From the NCBI RefSeq assembly GCF_016907925.1, contig NZ_JAFBCZ010000017.1:1-64000 (forward strand): a stretch of 64,000 nucleotides of DNA. The letters are read 5' to 3'. The notes beneath the pieces were generated by a model. It worked only from the letters and a program-made list of their open reading frames with translations. It made no database searches and was not told the origin of the DNA. Position numbers and translations under genes: made by a program. This document shows, one piece after another, positions 44,693 to 55,600 of the stretch (positions within the stretch are counted from its first letter, which is position 1; each line of letters opens with the position of its first letter). This DNA is from Herpetosiphon giganteus (lineage in GTDB: Bacteria > Chloroflexota > Chloroflexia > Chloroflexales > Herpetosiphonaceae).

Positions 44693-45094
44693 ATGAACCA
44701 CGCAACCAGCGACGACATTGCGGCAATTCAGCAGGCAGCCCTCGACTATTTGGAATCCCAGCATACGCTCAACCCAGAACAAATGCAGCGCAGTATTCAT
44801 CCGCGCATGGTCAAACGGACGGTTTGGACGCATCGCGCCACGGGCAAGGAATATTTGCGCGAAGCCAGCGCCGAAGAGATGATTTTGCTGGCGGCAAGTT
44901 ATAATCAGGCAGGCGATAAATTTCCGTCGAATCCACAAAAAACTGTTGAAATTCTCGATGTGCAAGGAGTTGTTGCCAGCGTGAAGCTAACAGCCGATGA
45001 GTGGATCGATTACATGCACATTGTCAAAATTAATGATCACTGGACGGTGGTCAATGTGCTGTGGGCCTATCACGATCTTGCTGCCCATCGCTAA
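44693..45094 (+). CDS. NTF2-like/lumazine-binding-type protein (133 aa)
   Basis: A small cone-fold protein of the SnoaL/NTF2 superfamily, similar to putative lumazine-binding proteins: ALDYLESQHTLNPEQMQRSIHP at the start and ASVKLTADEWIDYMHIVKINDHWTVVNVLW at the end (key pieces: DYMHIVKI, WTVVNVLW). The fold usually binds small hydrophobic ligands or helps dimerisation. Alone between a palindromic element and the STAND gene; a stem-loop follows it. Confidence 0.75.
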   Translation: MNHATSDDIAAIQQAALDYLESQHTLNPEQMQRSIHPRMVKRTVWTHRATGKEYLREASAEEMILLAASYNQAGDKFPSNPQKTVEILDVQGVVASVKLTADEWIDYMHIVKINDHWTVVNVLWAYHDLAAHR

Positions 45095-45113
45095 TCAGCG
45101 AGCATTGCACCAT

Positions 45114-45137
45114 CGCTGAGTGGGCAACCACTCAGCG
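45114..45137 (+). terminator. Terminator-like stem-loop
   Basis: CGCTGAGTGG (45114-45123) pairs with CCACTCAGCG (45128-45137), loop GCAA, a GNRA-type tetraloop. A TTATTTTTG run follows after a few bases, weak for a terminator. It sits between the NTF2-like gene and the STAND gene. Confidence 0.5.
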
Positions 45138-45168
45138 AAACTTATTTTTGTAATTGGAGAGAAGCAGA

Positions 45169-48100
45169 ATGTCAATCAATGAGCACGAACTGCGGGCAGC
45201 AGCGATGCATCGCGAAAGCGCGCGCTTGCTTCAGCTTCGTTTAGCGGGCTTTGTCGGACGAGTGGCCGAACAAGCTGCGATTAATCAGTTAATTGCCCAA
45301 ACTCGCCCGACTGGCGGCTATGTCTTGGTGACGGGCGGTGCTGGCGAAGGCAAAAGCAGCCTGATCGCCCAATTAATCGTGCGTGCAGGTTTGGAGCATA
45401 CGCCGCATCATTTTATTGCGCTGACCCCGGGCCGCGCCTATCAAATCGACTTGTTGCGCAGCATCGTTGCCCAATTAATGCTTAAACACAATCTGACTAA
45501 TGGCTATTTTCCCGCCGACAGTTACCCTGCGCTGCGCTTGGAATTTGGGCGCATACTGCAAACGCTCTCGGAGAGCGGCATTGCCGAAACGATCTATCTT
45601 GATGGCTTGGATCAGCTGCAACCAGAAGTTGATGGTAGCCGCGATTTGACGTTTTTGCCTTTGCATCTGCCGCCGGGGATTGTAATTGTGCTTGGTGCAC
45701 GACCCAACGAGAGCCTTGCAAGCCTGGCGCTTGAGCAGGGCGTGATCTATAACGTGCCGCCATTGAGCGATGCCGATGCGATTACCCGTTGGCAAACGCT
45801 TCAACCAGGGCTTGACCCAGCCTTGTTGAGGCAATTAGCCGACTCGCTCAAGGGCAATGCCTTGTTGGTGGAGTTAGCAGCGCGGGCTATGAGCGCAATG
45901 CCCGCTGCCGAAGTCGTGCCCATCATCGATCAAAGCATTGCTGTGCCAACCAATCTGTTTCGGTTGAGCTTGGCGCGGATTCAAGGCCTCGCGCCAACCG
46001 AATGGCACACGATTACGCGACCAAGTTTGGCGGTTTTGTTAGTGACGCACGAGCCATTGCAGCCAGCCGTGCTCGCGTCACTGATAGACCAGCCAGTCGA
46101 AGCGCTGTTGGAGCCGATCGCGTTGCTGGCAGGTTGGGTCAGTGTTGCCGCCGATCAGCGCTTAGCCTTGCAGCATTTGTTGTTTCACGATTATTTGCTA
46201 GCGCACGAATTTACGGCCCTTGAACTGCGTGAATGGCATAGCCGCATGGCCGACTGGTGTGGGGCTGAGCTTGATGCAATTTGGCAGGATAGCAGCGAGC
46301 CAGTTGAACAGGCGCGACGCTGGTATGCGCGCCAGCATTACATCACCCACTTGGCGCAAGCAGAGCGTTGGGCTGACTTGTGGCAGGTGGTCGATGCAGG
46401 CGATTACGGGGCGCAGAAAATACGTTTTGAGCCAAGCACGCGCTTGTATGGCCTCGATTTGGATCGGGCGCGCGAAAGTGTGATTGCGGCGGGCCAGAGC
46501 CTTGAACAGCAGCTTGAATTGTTGCCGCGACTATGGCGCTATAGCCTGCTGCGCACCAGCCTCACCAGCCATGCCGATCAATGGCATCATGATCACTTTG
46601 TGATTCTTGCAGTGGTTGGGCGGGTAGCCGAAGCCTTGGCCCAGATTGAGATTTGCTCAGATCCAATGCGCCAAATTGAATTATGGCCGCTCGTTATTCC
46701 CTATGCAGAGCCAGAGCGCCGCTTGACGATTTTGCAGCGCATGGAGCAAGTTGCCCGTAGTATGCACAATCATCGAGAACGTGATTATGCGCTGCATCAG
46801 CTTGCGCTAGCCTATGCTAACAACGCCATGCCGGATCAGGCATTGTCAATGGCGCGCACGCTTGATGATACTCGTGATGAAACCTTGGCTCATTGCGCAG
46901 AAACGGCAATTAATCAAGCTGATTTAGCCCAAGCTGCCAACATTGTTAAGCAGATTCAAATTCCAAAGTATCGGCTTAAGAGTGCAGTGCTTTTGGCGAC
47001 GGCGTTAATTGCGGTTGCTGAATTTGCGCAAGCACGCCAAGTATTAACCGAAACTATTCCATTTGCTTATTCTGAGCATGTGGTGATACTCAACGCTATG
47101 CTTGCAACGGTCGAGTGGCGCGTTGGCAACCAGCACCAAGCCCAAGCATTATTAATTAAGGCCCAAGCCAGAAACGAACGATTAAGCCGCGAAGCGCAAC
47201 TCTTGGCGCTACCAGCGTTGATTAAGGGTTACTTGAATCAAGGGAATTTGCTTAAAGCTCGGAGTTTACATACTGCAATCGAATCAGATCGTTTTCGGCG
47301 CGAACTGGTTTTGATCTCTATTGAGCATGCTGATATAGCAACTGCCGTTGAGTTAGCGGCTACAATTACTCATTGGCATCGCAGCGATCCTGCGTATGCT
47401 GCGCTTGCTGACTGGTACTGCAACAATGCTGAGCCTGATCGTGCCGAAACAATGATTCAACTGATTGTTGATCCCCATCAGCGAGTTGAATGCTATTGTT
47501 CGTTGGCGCGCAGCTATGGCAACTATGTGCAAATTGAGGAGTTGCTTGAAGCTGTACGGCTGGAATTACGCGAGATTGTGAAGAATCACAATACAGTAAA
47601 AAGTTTGCTGTGCATCGCCAATACCTATGCTGAGCATGCCATGCACAATCAGTCAAAGAGTGTGTTTGAGCAGGTATTAACCATAATTGTCGATTCAGCA
47701 ATGTTAAGCTCGCTGCCAACTGAACAAATGCATCAATTGTTGGAGCTTGCTCAAATCGCTAAGCGCTATAACTATGGAGATCTCTATCCGCGAATTGTCC
47801 AAGCGGCCTTATTAATTGCTCAGCACGAGGCTTTCGTCTATTCTTTGGAATTTGAGAAAGCCAAGATCTATCTCAACCATGGTGCTATTGATTCGGTGCG
47901 CCAGATTATTGACCAAAATATCTCGCCATATTTGGCGGTTAACCTTTTCCAAATGCTCGCAACCAAGGCCAGCGAGCAGCATAATCATTCCCTCGTGCAA
48001 AGCTGCCTGCTTGCAGCTTTGCCGTATGCTCAAGCAGCCGATTCTGCCTATCATCAGATTCGATTGCTGTGTGACCTTGCTACTATAGCTTTGAAGAGCG

Positions 48101-49494
48101 AGCTTGAAGCGCTCGGTAAAACCATGCTCGATGAGGCTCGCCAACTGCTGGCAACGATCGAAGCTGAAAATGAGCAAACTTGGGCAGGATCGAAGCTTGT
48201 ACAAAGCTACCATGACTATGGACTATTAGCAGAAACGAGTGCTATTCTGCAATCTATGAGGAATCATGAATCTCAAACGAGAATCATAACCGAAATTAGC
48301 CATTGCTACGCTGCTAATGGTGAGCTTGAGCAAGCCTATACAATGCTTAATTTGGCGCAAGCCCAGCCCGAAACTTATGCTAGGAACCTATGCCAAATTG
48401 TCATTAAAAGCCATGAACAAGGCCTAGCCACCATTGCCGCCCGATATTATAGTGAACTGCTTGCACTATGTAATGGATTGCCTCGACCAGTTCAAGCGCT
48501 GAAATGGGTTTCCAACCTTGCACTTGCCCAAATCAACTATGGTGCTAATCAATATTTGATGAATCTCTTGGAAACTATTCGCAATGCCGATATAACGGGT
48601 TTGGCGGAATATGAATATATCGGAATGCTGTGTGAAATTGCTAAGGCCTACGCGAAGCAAGGCAATTACCCTGTATTTATTGATTGGTTGCGCTATGCGC
48701 ATACGATTGCGCAATCGATTGTTAGCCAAACCCGACCCAAAGTTGTTGCTTACCGCTACGTTGAGGCAACCTATATTAATCATGCTCCTGACGAAGATAC
48801 CCAAGTATTTTTGACTGATCTGCTAAGCCTCGCCGATGGCATCAAACCAAGCAGCTATGCAGACGATCTGTTTAATTGCTTGACTGAGATTTGTACTGCT
48901 TATGCTGTGCGTGGCCATGCTGAGTTTTTTGCCAAAGCCTATCAGTATGCATTGCAAATTTCAGAGGTTCAGAAACGTGTGCAGGCGCTTAGAACGCTTG
49001 CGAATGGCTATGCCGATGTTGATAATCGGGTTGCACTCCAAGCGCTGATTGCTGAAATACACCAAATGGCTCTTAATTTGGGGCTTGAAACTATCGCCAT
49101 GACCTATGCCAAACGTGGCGATTTGGCCTTTGCTCAAGCACTAATTGCGGCTGGCGAGCCTTGGGAAGAAAAAGATTTAGTCTTGGAATATTTAGTGCCA
49201 GCATTGTTGCAAGCTGCTGATCCTATTAGTGCCTATCAGCTTGTACCGAGCTTTGATTCGCTAGCCAAACGAACCGAAGCTCTACGGCAGATTGTTACTT
49301 ACTATGTTGAACAGCAACAAATCGTCGAAAGTATCCAGCTGATTTATGTTGTATGGCGTAATTGCGCTGCCTTCGATGAACTATGGGAACTGCGCACAAT
49401 CGTGGAAGCGCTTGATTCCACCAACCCTTGGCTCTCGATCGCCTTGCTCGATGGCGTTCCATGGGTCGAGCAGCAAGTTGAGCGTTATGGCTAA
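45169..49494 (+). CDS. STAND-class NTPase with long helical-repeat tail (1441 aa)
   Basis: Near the N-terminus FVGR (28-31) precedes Walker A GGAGEGKSS (56-64) and Walker B TIYLDGLDQL (141-150), followed by a GARPNES sensor: a STAND (signal-transduction ATPase with numerous domains) layout. The winged-helix-like region runs to about 350; from there about 1090 residues are TPR- or HEAT-like helical repeats, many starting with A-x-x-Y-A or LAxAY. No effector domain is visible, so this may be a scaffold or a regulator whose repeats sense a ligand. ATG 45169 has GGAGAG 7 nt upstream. Codon use shifts from GC-rich to AT-richer after about 46,800. Confidence 0.75.
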   Translation: MSINEHELRAAAMHRESARLLQLRLAGFVGRVAEQAAINQLIAQTRPTGGYVLVTGGAGEGKSSLIAQLIVRAGLEHTPHHFIALTPGRAYQIDLLRSIVAQLMLKHNLTNGYFPADSYPALRLEFGRILQTLSESGIAETIYLDGLDQLQPEVDGSRDLTFLPLHLPPGIVIVLGARPNESLASLALEQGVIYNVPPLSDADAITRWQTLQPGLDPALLRQLADSLKGNALLVELAARAMSAMPAAEVVPIIDQSIAVPTNLFRLSLARIQGLAPTEWHTITRPSLAVLLVTHEPLQPAVLASLIDQPVEALLEPIALLAGWVSVAADQRLALQHLLFHDYLLAHEFTALELREWHSRMADWCGAELDAIWQDSSEPVEQARRWYARQHYITHLAQAERWADLWQVVDAGDYGAQKIRFEPSTRLYGLDLDRARESVIAAGQSLEQQLELLPRLWRYSLLRTSLTSHADQWHHDHFVILAVVGRVAEALAQIEICSDPMRQIELWPLVIPYAEPERRLTILQRMEQVARSMHNHRERDYALHQLALAYANNAMPDQALSMARTLDDTRDETLAHCAETAINQADLAQAANIVKQIQIPKYRLKSAVLLATALIAVAEFAQARQVLTETIPFAYSEHVVILNAMLATVEWRVGNQHQAQALLIKAQARNERLSREAQLLALPALIKGYLNQGNLLKARSLHTAIESDRFRRELVLISIEHADIATAVELAATITHWHRSDPAYAALADWYCNNAEPDRAETMIQLIVDPHQRVECYCSLARSYGNYVQIEELLEAVRLELREIVKNHNTVKSLLCIANTYAEHAMHNQSKSVFEQVLTIIVDSAMLSSLPTEQMHQLLELAQIAKRYNYGDLYPRIVQAALLIAQHEAFVYSLEFEKAKIYLNHGAIDSVRQIIDQNISPYLAVNLFQMLATKASEQHNHSLVQSCLLAALPYAQAADSAYHQIRLLCDLATIALKSELEALGKTMLDEARQLLATIEAENEQTWAGSKLVQSYHDYGLLAETSAILQSMRNHESQTRIITEISHCYAANGELEQAYTMLNLAQAQPETYARNLCQIVIKSHEQGLATIAARYYSELLALCNGLPRPVQALKWVSNLALAQINYGANQYLMNLLETIRNADITGLAEYEYIGMLCEIAKAYAKQGNYPVFIDWLRYAHTIAQSIVSQTRPKVVAYRYVEATYINHAPDEDTQVFLTDLLSLADGIKPSSYADDLFNCLTEICTAYAVRGHAEFFAKAYQYALQISEVQKRVQALRTLANGYADVDNRVALQALIAEIHQMALNLGLETIAMTYAKRGDLAFAQALIAAGEPWEEKDLVLEYLVPALLQAADPISAYQLVPSFDSLAKRTEALRQIVTYYVEQQQIVESIQLIYVVWRNCAAFDELWELRTIVEALDSTNPWLSIALLDGVPWVEQQVERYG

Positions 49495-49543
49495 TGTAAG
49501 CCTGTTGCTGCTCAGAGAGATCTGATTTGTAATTAAATGATCT

Positions 49544-49572
49544 GCGGCAGGATCAACCGATGATCCTGCCGC
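49544..49572. terminator. Stem-loop between convergent genes
   Basis: Perfect 12-bp stem: GCGGCAGGATCA (49544-49555) and TGATCCTGCCGC (49561-49572) with loop ACCGA. It separates the STAND gene from the giant secreted protein gene. T-runs are short on both sides. Confidence 0.6.
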
Positions 49573-49601
49573 TTGTGATTGCTCGATGAACAGGCTTGAG
49601 G

Positions 49602-52600
49602 TTAGGGCATACTTGCCCAGGTAACTGCTGCATCAAAGAGCGTCCAAGCATCGTTGGTTGGGCTAGCAGTATCAATCCAGAATAAGCCTACCCGACGGGC
49701 ATTAACACTAAACCCACCAAGCATAGCTGCATTACGTTCATAGGCGAAATAGGGTTTATTGGTGCTTGCATTACTTGCCGATCCGATTGTAATGGCATTG
49801 CCATTTGGTACGCCAAAAGGAATATTAACCGCATTCGAATAGATATTAACGGTGCCACTTAAGCCACCTGCTAAGGCATGAGTAGCATTACTGATGAAGA
49901 TACTGCTCCCTGATGTATAGCCATAATCGCTGCCTGACGTTGTGTTGGTCATTGCCATATCATCATAGAGCGCATATTCCCAAATGATAACTGGTACTGT
50001 TACGGCCTTGAATTTGGTATTAACATTGGTTGCGGAAACAGATGATGAAATAAGCACTAGCGTTTTTCCATTGGAATCACTGCTTGTTGCTAAGCCAGCA
50101 CTGATTGGGGTAACGCTGTAGCCGAGTGTTTCCAAGCGTGTTTTAACCGCTGCATCGCCAGAATTTAGACTATTGGCATTGTTAACAACAAACAATGCTG
50201 TTTTAGCGCTTGGCGTAGTGGTTACAACTGGAGTGCTTGGAGGCGTAGTGGTGCTGGTTGGTGGTACGCTTGTGGCGGTACTTGATGCTGGGTTGCTCGG
50301 GGTTGCGGTTGCACCATTAATACATGGATACCCGCCAAGCGCCCAAGTAATAGCAGCATTGACTAATGTTGTTCCACTTGGTTCCAAGACGATTGCAGTA
50401 TTATCATTGAGAAATAAACCAACCCGCCGTGCTGGTGCTGGGCTAAGGTTATCTTTCAATAGAGCGCAGGCTTCGTAGCCGAACAAGACACTTCGATTGG
50501 AGCCGCCAGCACGCGCAACCACCACTGCATTTGAATTTGGCTCACCAAAGGTTAGAGCTTGGCCGTTGGATGTCAGCGTTACGCTGCCACTCAGGCCACC
50601 TGCAAGCGGATGGCTGCTGTTAACGATCGTGCCGGTTGTAACATTTTCGGTTGTGCCTTGATCTTGCCCAACAGTGGCTCCAGTCAGCTTCATATCGTCG
50701 AACAACGCCATATCCCAGACGAGAACTGGCACATCAGCATGCAGAAATTTGGTTGTGACGTTGCCCGAAGTGACGGTTGATGAAACTACAATCAGTTTTT
50801 TGCCGTTGGCATCGCTGCTTTGCGCATCGCTATCTTTTTTTACCAAAACACTATAGCCGCGTGCCTCCAGCAAACTTTTGATCACGGTATCGGATGGGTT
50901 GAGGCTGGTCGAACCAGCAACAAATAAGATTGTTCCGCCTGCTGGGGTTGCCGTTGGCAAGCTACTGGTGGCGGTTGGGCTGGCGATAACCGTGGTTGCC
51001 GTTGGCAAGCTACTGGTGGCGGTTGGGCTGGCGATAACCGTGGTTGCCGTTGGATTTGGCGCAGTAGGAGCTGTCATGGCCCACGTGACTGCTGCATCAA
51101 ACAGTTGCCAGCCTTGGTTTGTTAATTGATTCGTATTCAGATCGCCGAAAAAGATGCCGACTCTACGGGCTGGTGCGGTTAATCCAACCATGGATGTGCC
51201 GCTTTCGTAGCCCCAAATTACGCGTTTAGTCGAGTTTCCAGCTGCATAGGCAATATTAATCGCACTTGTTGGCAGATTGCCGCCATAGCTCATTGTTTGG
51301 GCCGAGGTATAAACACTAATCGTTCCATTCAGCCCAGCAGCCAAGTCATGCGAAGCATTGGTGATCGTAAGTTGGGTTCCTGCTGCGGTAACTCCAAAGT
51401 GGGTTCCATTGGTGCTGCCCGTCATTTGCATATCGTCGAAGATTGCATTTTCCCAAACTAGCACTGGAATAGGTGTATCGCGGAACATACTGCCGATCTT
51501 GGTTGAAGCGACCGATGATGAAACGAGGACTAGTTTAATCCCATTGCTTGCATCAGCAGCAGTGACGCTATTGTGATCTCTGGTAATCACATTTAATCCC
51601 AATTGCTGTTCTAAACGATCGATTACAGCAGCGTCATTTGCGCTAGCTGGCGAGCCAGTAACAAATAAAACACTATTGGCTGGTAATGGGGTTGCCGTGG
51701 GAATAGGCACATCATTGGCTTTAATTGTAATCGTCAAGTTGCGTTTTGCCCCAAGTTCGGCATGGGATGGATTGGCAATGACGATATTGAAGGTTTCGGC
51801 ACTTTCCAGTTCGTTGTCATCAATAATTGGAATATCTAGGTAGACGACGCGTTCGTAAGAAAGTGGCGGCATTGTGATTACACCAGTTTGGTGGATATAA
51901 TCTTGGCCTGCTAAGGCAGTGCCATCAATGGTCTGATACGTAAGAGTTATTGGTTGTGACGCAGGCGCATTCATACTCAGCCCGATTGGAATTTGAATTG
52001 TCGCCTGTTCATTGATGCTCGTGGTTGTGTTACCGAGTTCAATTGTATCATTCGTAAGAATCACGATTTCGGTTGAAGCGACAGCCGTTGTATTAATTGG
52101 ATTCTCTAAGCGGATGAACAAGCGTTCATCTGGCTCGGCCCAGCGATCATCGATAAGCGGTAGGGTTAATGTCTGAACAGTCGTATACGGTGGGAAGGTG
52201 AGCGTCCCGCTTATTGGCGTATAGTCTAGCAATGGGGTTGCTGCATTTGTGCCATTATAGGCAAGTGTTCGGTAATCAACCGTGACTGTTACTGCACGTG
52301 GTTGGGCCAAGGTGAGTGGCAATTCTACCAATTGCTGCCATTCATCAAGATACAAACGTGGATATGGACTCAATGCAAGTTCATCATTTTTACTGATTGT
52401 AACGTTGCTGGTTATCGTAGCTCCAACTTGGGCATTTTGAACACCTGTTAGGCTGATACTGAAGGTTTCATCGGCTTCGTATTGGTTGTCATCCGGTATA
52501 TAGAAATAGAGGGTGGCGGTTGTTTGCCCTGGTTCGATAACTACTGGTGCGATGGAATGATAATAATCTTCGCCCTCGAGCGCACTTCCCGCAGTAACGC

Positions 52601-55600
52601 TATAGGTTACGGAAACTGGCTTGGTTGCTGGAGCATTCAGTTCAATCTGCACCAGTGCTGGTTGCCCCTCGCTCACAGTATACGAATCTGCTTTGATATT
52701 CACTTGGTCATTTGGTTGAATCGTAATAGTTGTTTGGCTTGTCCCAGCCTGAATCTGGTTGGAATTCGTTAAGTGCAGCGTGAAGGATTCAGCAGCCTCA
52801 GCCAAATTGTCATCAAGAATTGGAATGGCAATATGCTGGCTAGCTACCCCTTCAAAAAAGCTGATTGTGCCTGTTTGCGCCACAAAGTCGCTGCCTGCTT
52901 GAGCCGTGCCTGCTTGGGTTGTATAGCTAAGCGTGATCGGCTGCGTGGTTTCAGTGCGAGTTACAGGAACAAGCACCGAACGCCCTTCATTCGTCAAGAT
53001 TGGTTGCGTTGGCAGATCAATGCGATCGCTGGCTTGAATCGTTACCGATACCGCAGCTGTCCTGATCGTACCCGTCGTCGGCTGACTGATTTGAACTGAG
53101 AAGGTTTCGGCAGCTTCAAGCACTTGATCATCAATAATCGGAATAATAATTATTTGATTGCTAAACCCTGGCTCGAAGCGTAACGTTCCGCTGACCGCCT
53201 GAAAGTCGCTATTGATTGTAGCAGTAGCTTCATGGACGCTATAGCTTACCGTGATTGGGGTTGTTTCAATTTGACTTAAATTGACAGGAATTGCAAGCGT
53301 CTTACCTTCTTCAGTTGTGATTGGATTACGAGGAAGATCAATCGAGATCGGTTTGATCGCTGAGAATGGTTGGAGGCCAATCCGGCGGATTGGTTCATGG
53401 GCTGAATTCCAGCCATTGAGCACCAACCAAACAGGTTCGTCGCTCGCCATATAATATTGGGCAGTAAAGCGTCGGTCACGGGCAACGCCATCGCCGTGTA
53501 GGCCATCATCGTAGGCTTGAATCACCGCAGCAAGGCTGCCATCGGCGTGCTGTAATTCAAAGGTTGGGCTGAGTACTTTTCCCACAACCTCAAAGTTTAA
53601 GGTGTTGGTTTGCTCATAGGTTAAAATGGTTGGTTGGTTCACCACGAGTTGTAACGGCGATTGAACCCAAACATTGGTGACTGCGGTTCCATCACCATCG
53701 AGCTGGGTTGACCATGTTCCAGGTAGCGGGTTTTCGATGCTATAGGCTTGAATGTTGCTCAGTTCGGTTATGTTTGCTTGATCACTCGTTATTGCTTGAT
53801 TGGCCGGATTCTTGAGCGTAAAACTGCTATTGCCCTGTGTTGTGGTATTCAACACCTGCACCATGCTCACGCTGGAGTCAATCGGGAAGGAACGTGTTGT
53901 TGGGCCATTGATTGGCCGATTTACATAATCGGCAGCGATCTGAAATTGGCTTGTTGTGAGTGCCAAACGGGTTGCTGCTGCAAGTTCATACGGACGAATT
54001 GGCAGAAACAGTCCCCCAGTTTGCTCGCTCAAGGACTGCATTTCAGCGCGGCCCATTATTTGCTGGCCAGCGATGATTGGAGCCAATGAACGCTGATTGT
54101 TGGCTGGTTGTTGATCAGCTTGGGTTGAATCTGCTGCTGCACGTGATCCTAATGGTTCACAATCGTTTTGAAAGTAAACAATGGGTCGAATACCCCGCTG
54201 GTTAAGCAGCTTGTATACCTCCCTGTGTTCACGATATGTGCCAAAAAAGCCAGCATCAGTATAGATATGTAAGTCTGCGTTCGTAGTATGTTGGGCTGTT
54301 TCGCGCACTGCACCAAGATAGTTCTCTGGGCAATCGCCACCACTAGCAGCTTCCAAGGCCGCAATTTGGGCTTTGAAATCTTGGGCATTGAAACTGCCGC
54401 GATAATTAACATCGTCTTTGAAGGTCGTTAATAGGTATTCACTCACATTTAATGGCGTGGATGGAGTATCAATCACTTCGGTAATGATTGATTTTACCTC
54501 CTGCAAATCGTCGGCCATGCTGGCAGTATCGTCAATGACGAATGCAATAGGCCCTTGTATGGTTAGCGAAAATGTTGATTCATTGACACTATTTGGTTCA
54601 TTAATCTGATTCAACTGTGGTGCTGCAACATTACTCACAACTAAGGCCGCTTGGGTTGCGCCTGCTGGAGCTACATAATTAATTTCGCCAATTCCTTGTT
54701 GATTAATTGTCAAGGGTTGGACTTCAAGGCTATCGCCCTGGTTCGTAACGACCTCTGTAACAAGGCTGACTTTAAATTGGCCTGACCCAGCTGTTTGCTT
54801 GAAGGCGAGCTTATATTGACCAGTATGCGGAACGGTGATCCATTTCGAAGCATAGTGATCATTTAAGGTGACTGAAATGAACTTTCGCTTCAGGAGTCGC
54901 TCATGGTCAATTAGTGGTTCCAAACCAGCATCGAGGATGCGCGTTTGATAAGCACTGCCCTCTTGAAAACAATAGCGGCTGACCGTAGCACAATCCTTCA
55001 TAAAACGCAGGCTAATCGCATAGCGATGATAAAACTCGTTGAATTCGGCTTCGCTAGCAAAACTATGCACAAAACTATACAGGCCACTTTGCCCAGCAGC
55101 AATTCCATTCCATAAATTCTTAATTTTTGCCATGCCCCCATAGTGCTCATGGGCATATTGCAGCATTAACCATTGGCGAAATTTATTATCAAGTCGATTA
55201 TTTTCATTATCAGCTAACGCAGTTTCGATAATTGGATAGCCATAGATATGGTTTGCGTTGATGGTGGTGTCAACTTGCTCCTCCATATACATACTTGTCG
55301 ATTCAAACCAGAGCGTATGGGCAAAAGGATCGTTATCGCCCATGCCAAGCTGAATCATATGGTGGAACTCATGGGCAATTGCTGCCCTTAAATACGCATT
55401 GGCCTTTAATGTTCCATTGTAATCCGACTCAAAGCGTGAATAGTCATTGGTCAGGAGCATGCAAGTTGCCATTGCGCCTGTTGCTTGGTTTACAACCCCA
55501 ACAAATGGGCCATAGTTGGTATCATCAGCAACAGCATTTGGTACAACCCGCCCATAGCCGTTGGTTTCTAGGCCAATATAGACAAGCTGTTTTCCATTCC

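Noticed and set aside
50950-51045. Mobile or CRISPR repeat
   Set aside because: The 48-bp duplication stays in frame and codes a protein linker.
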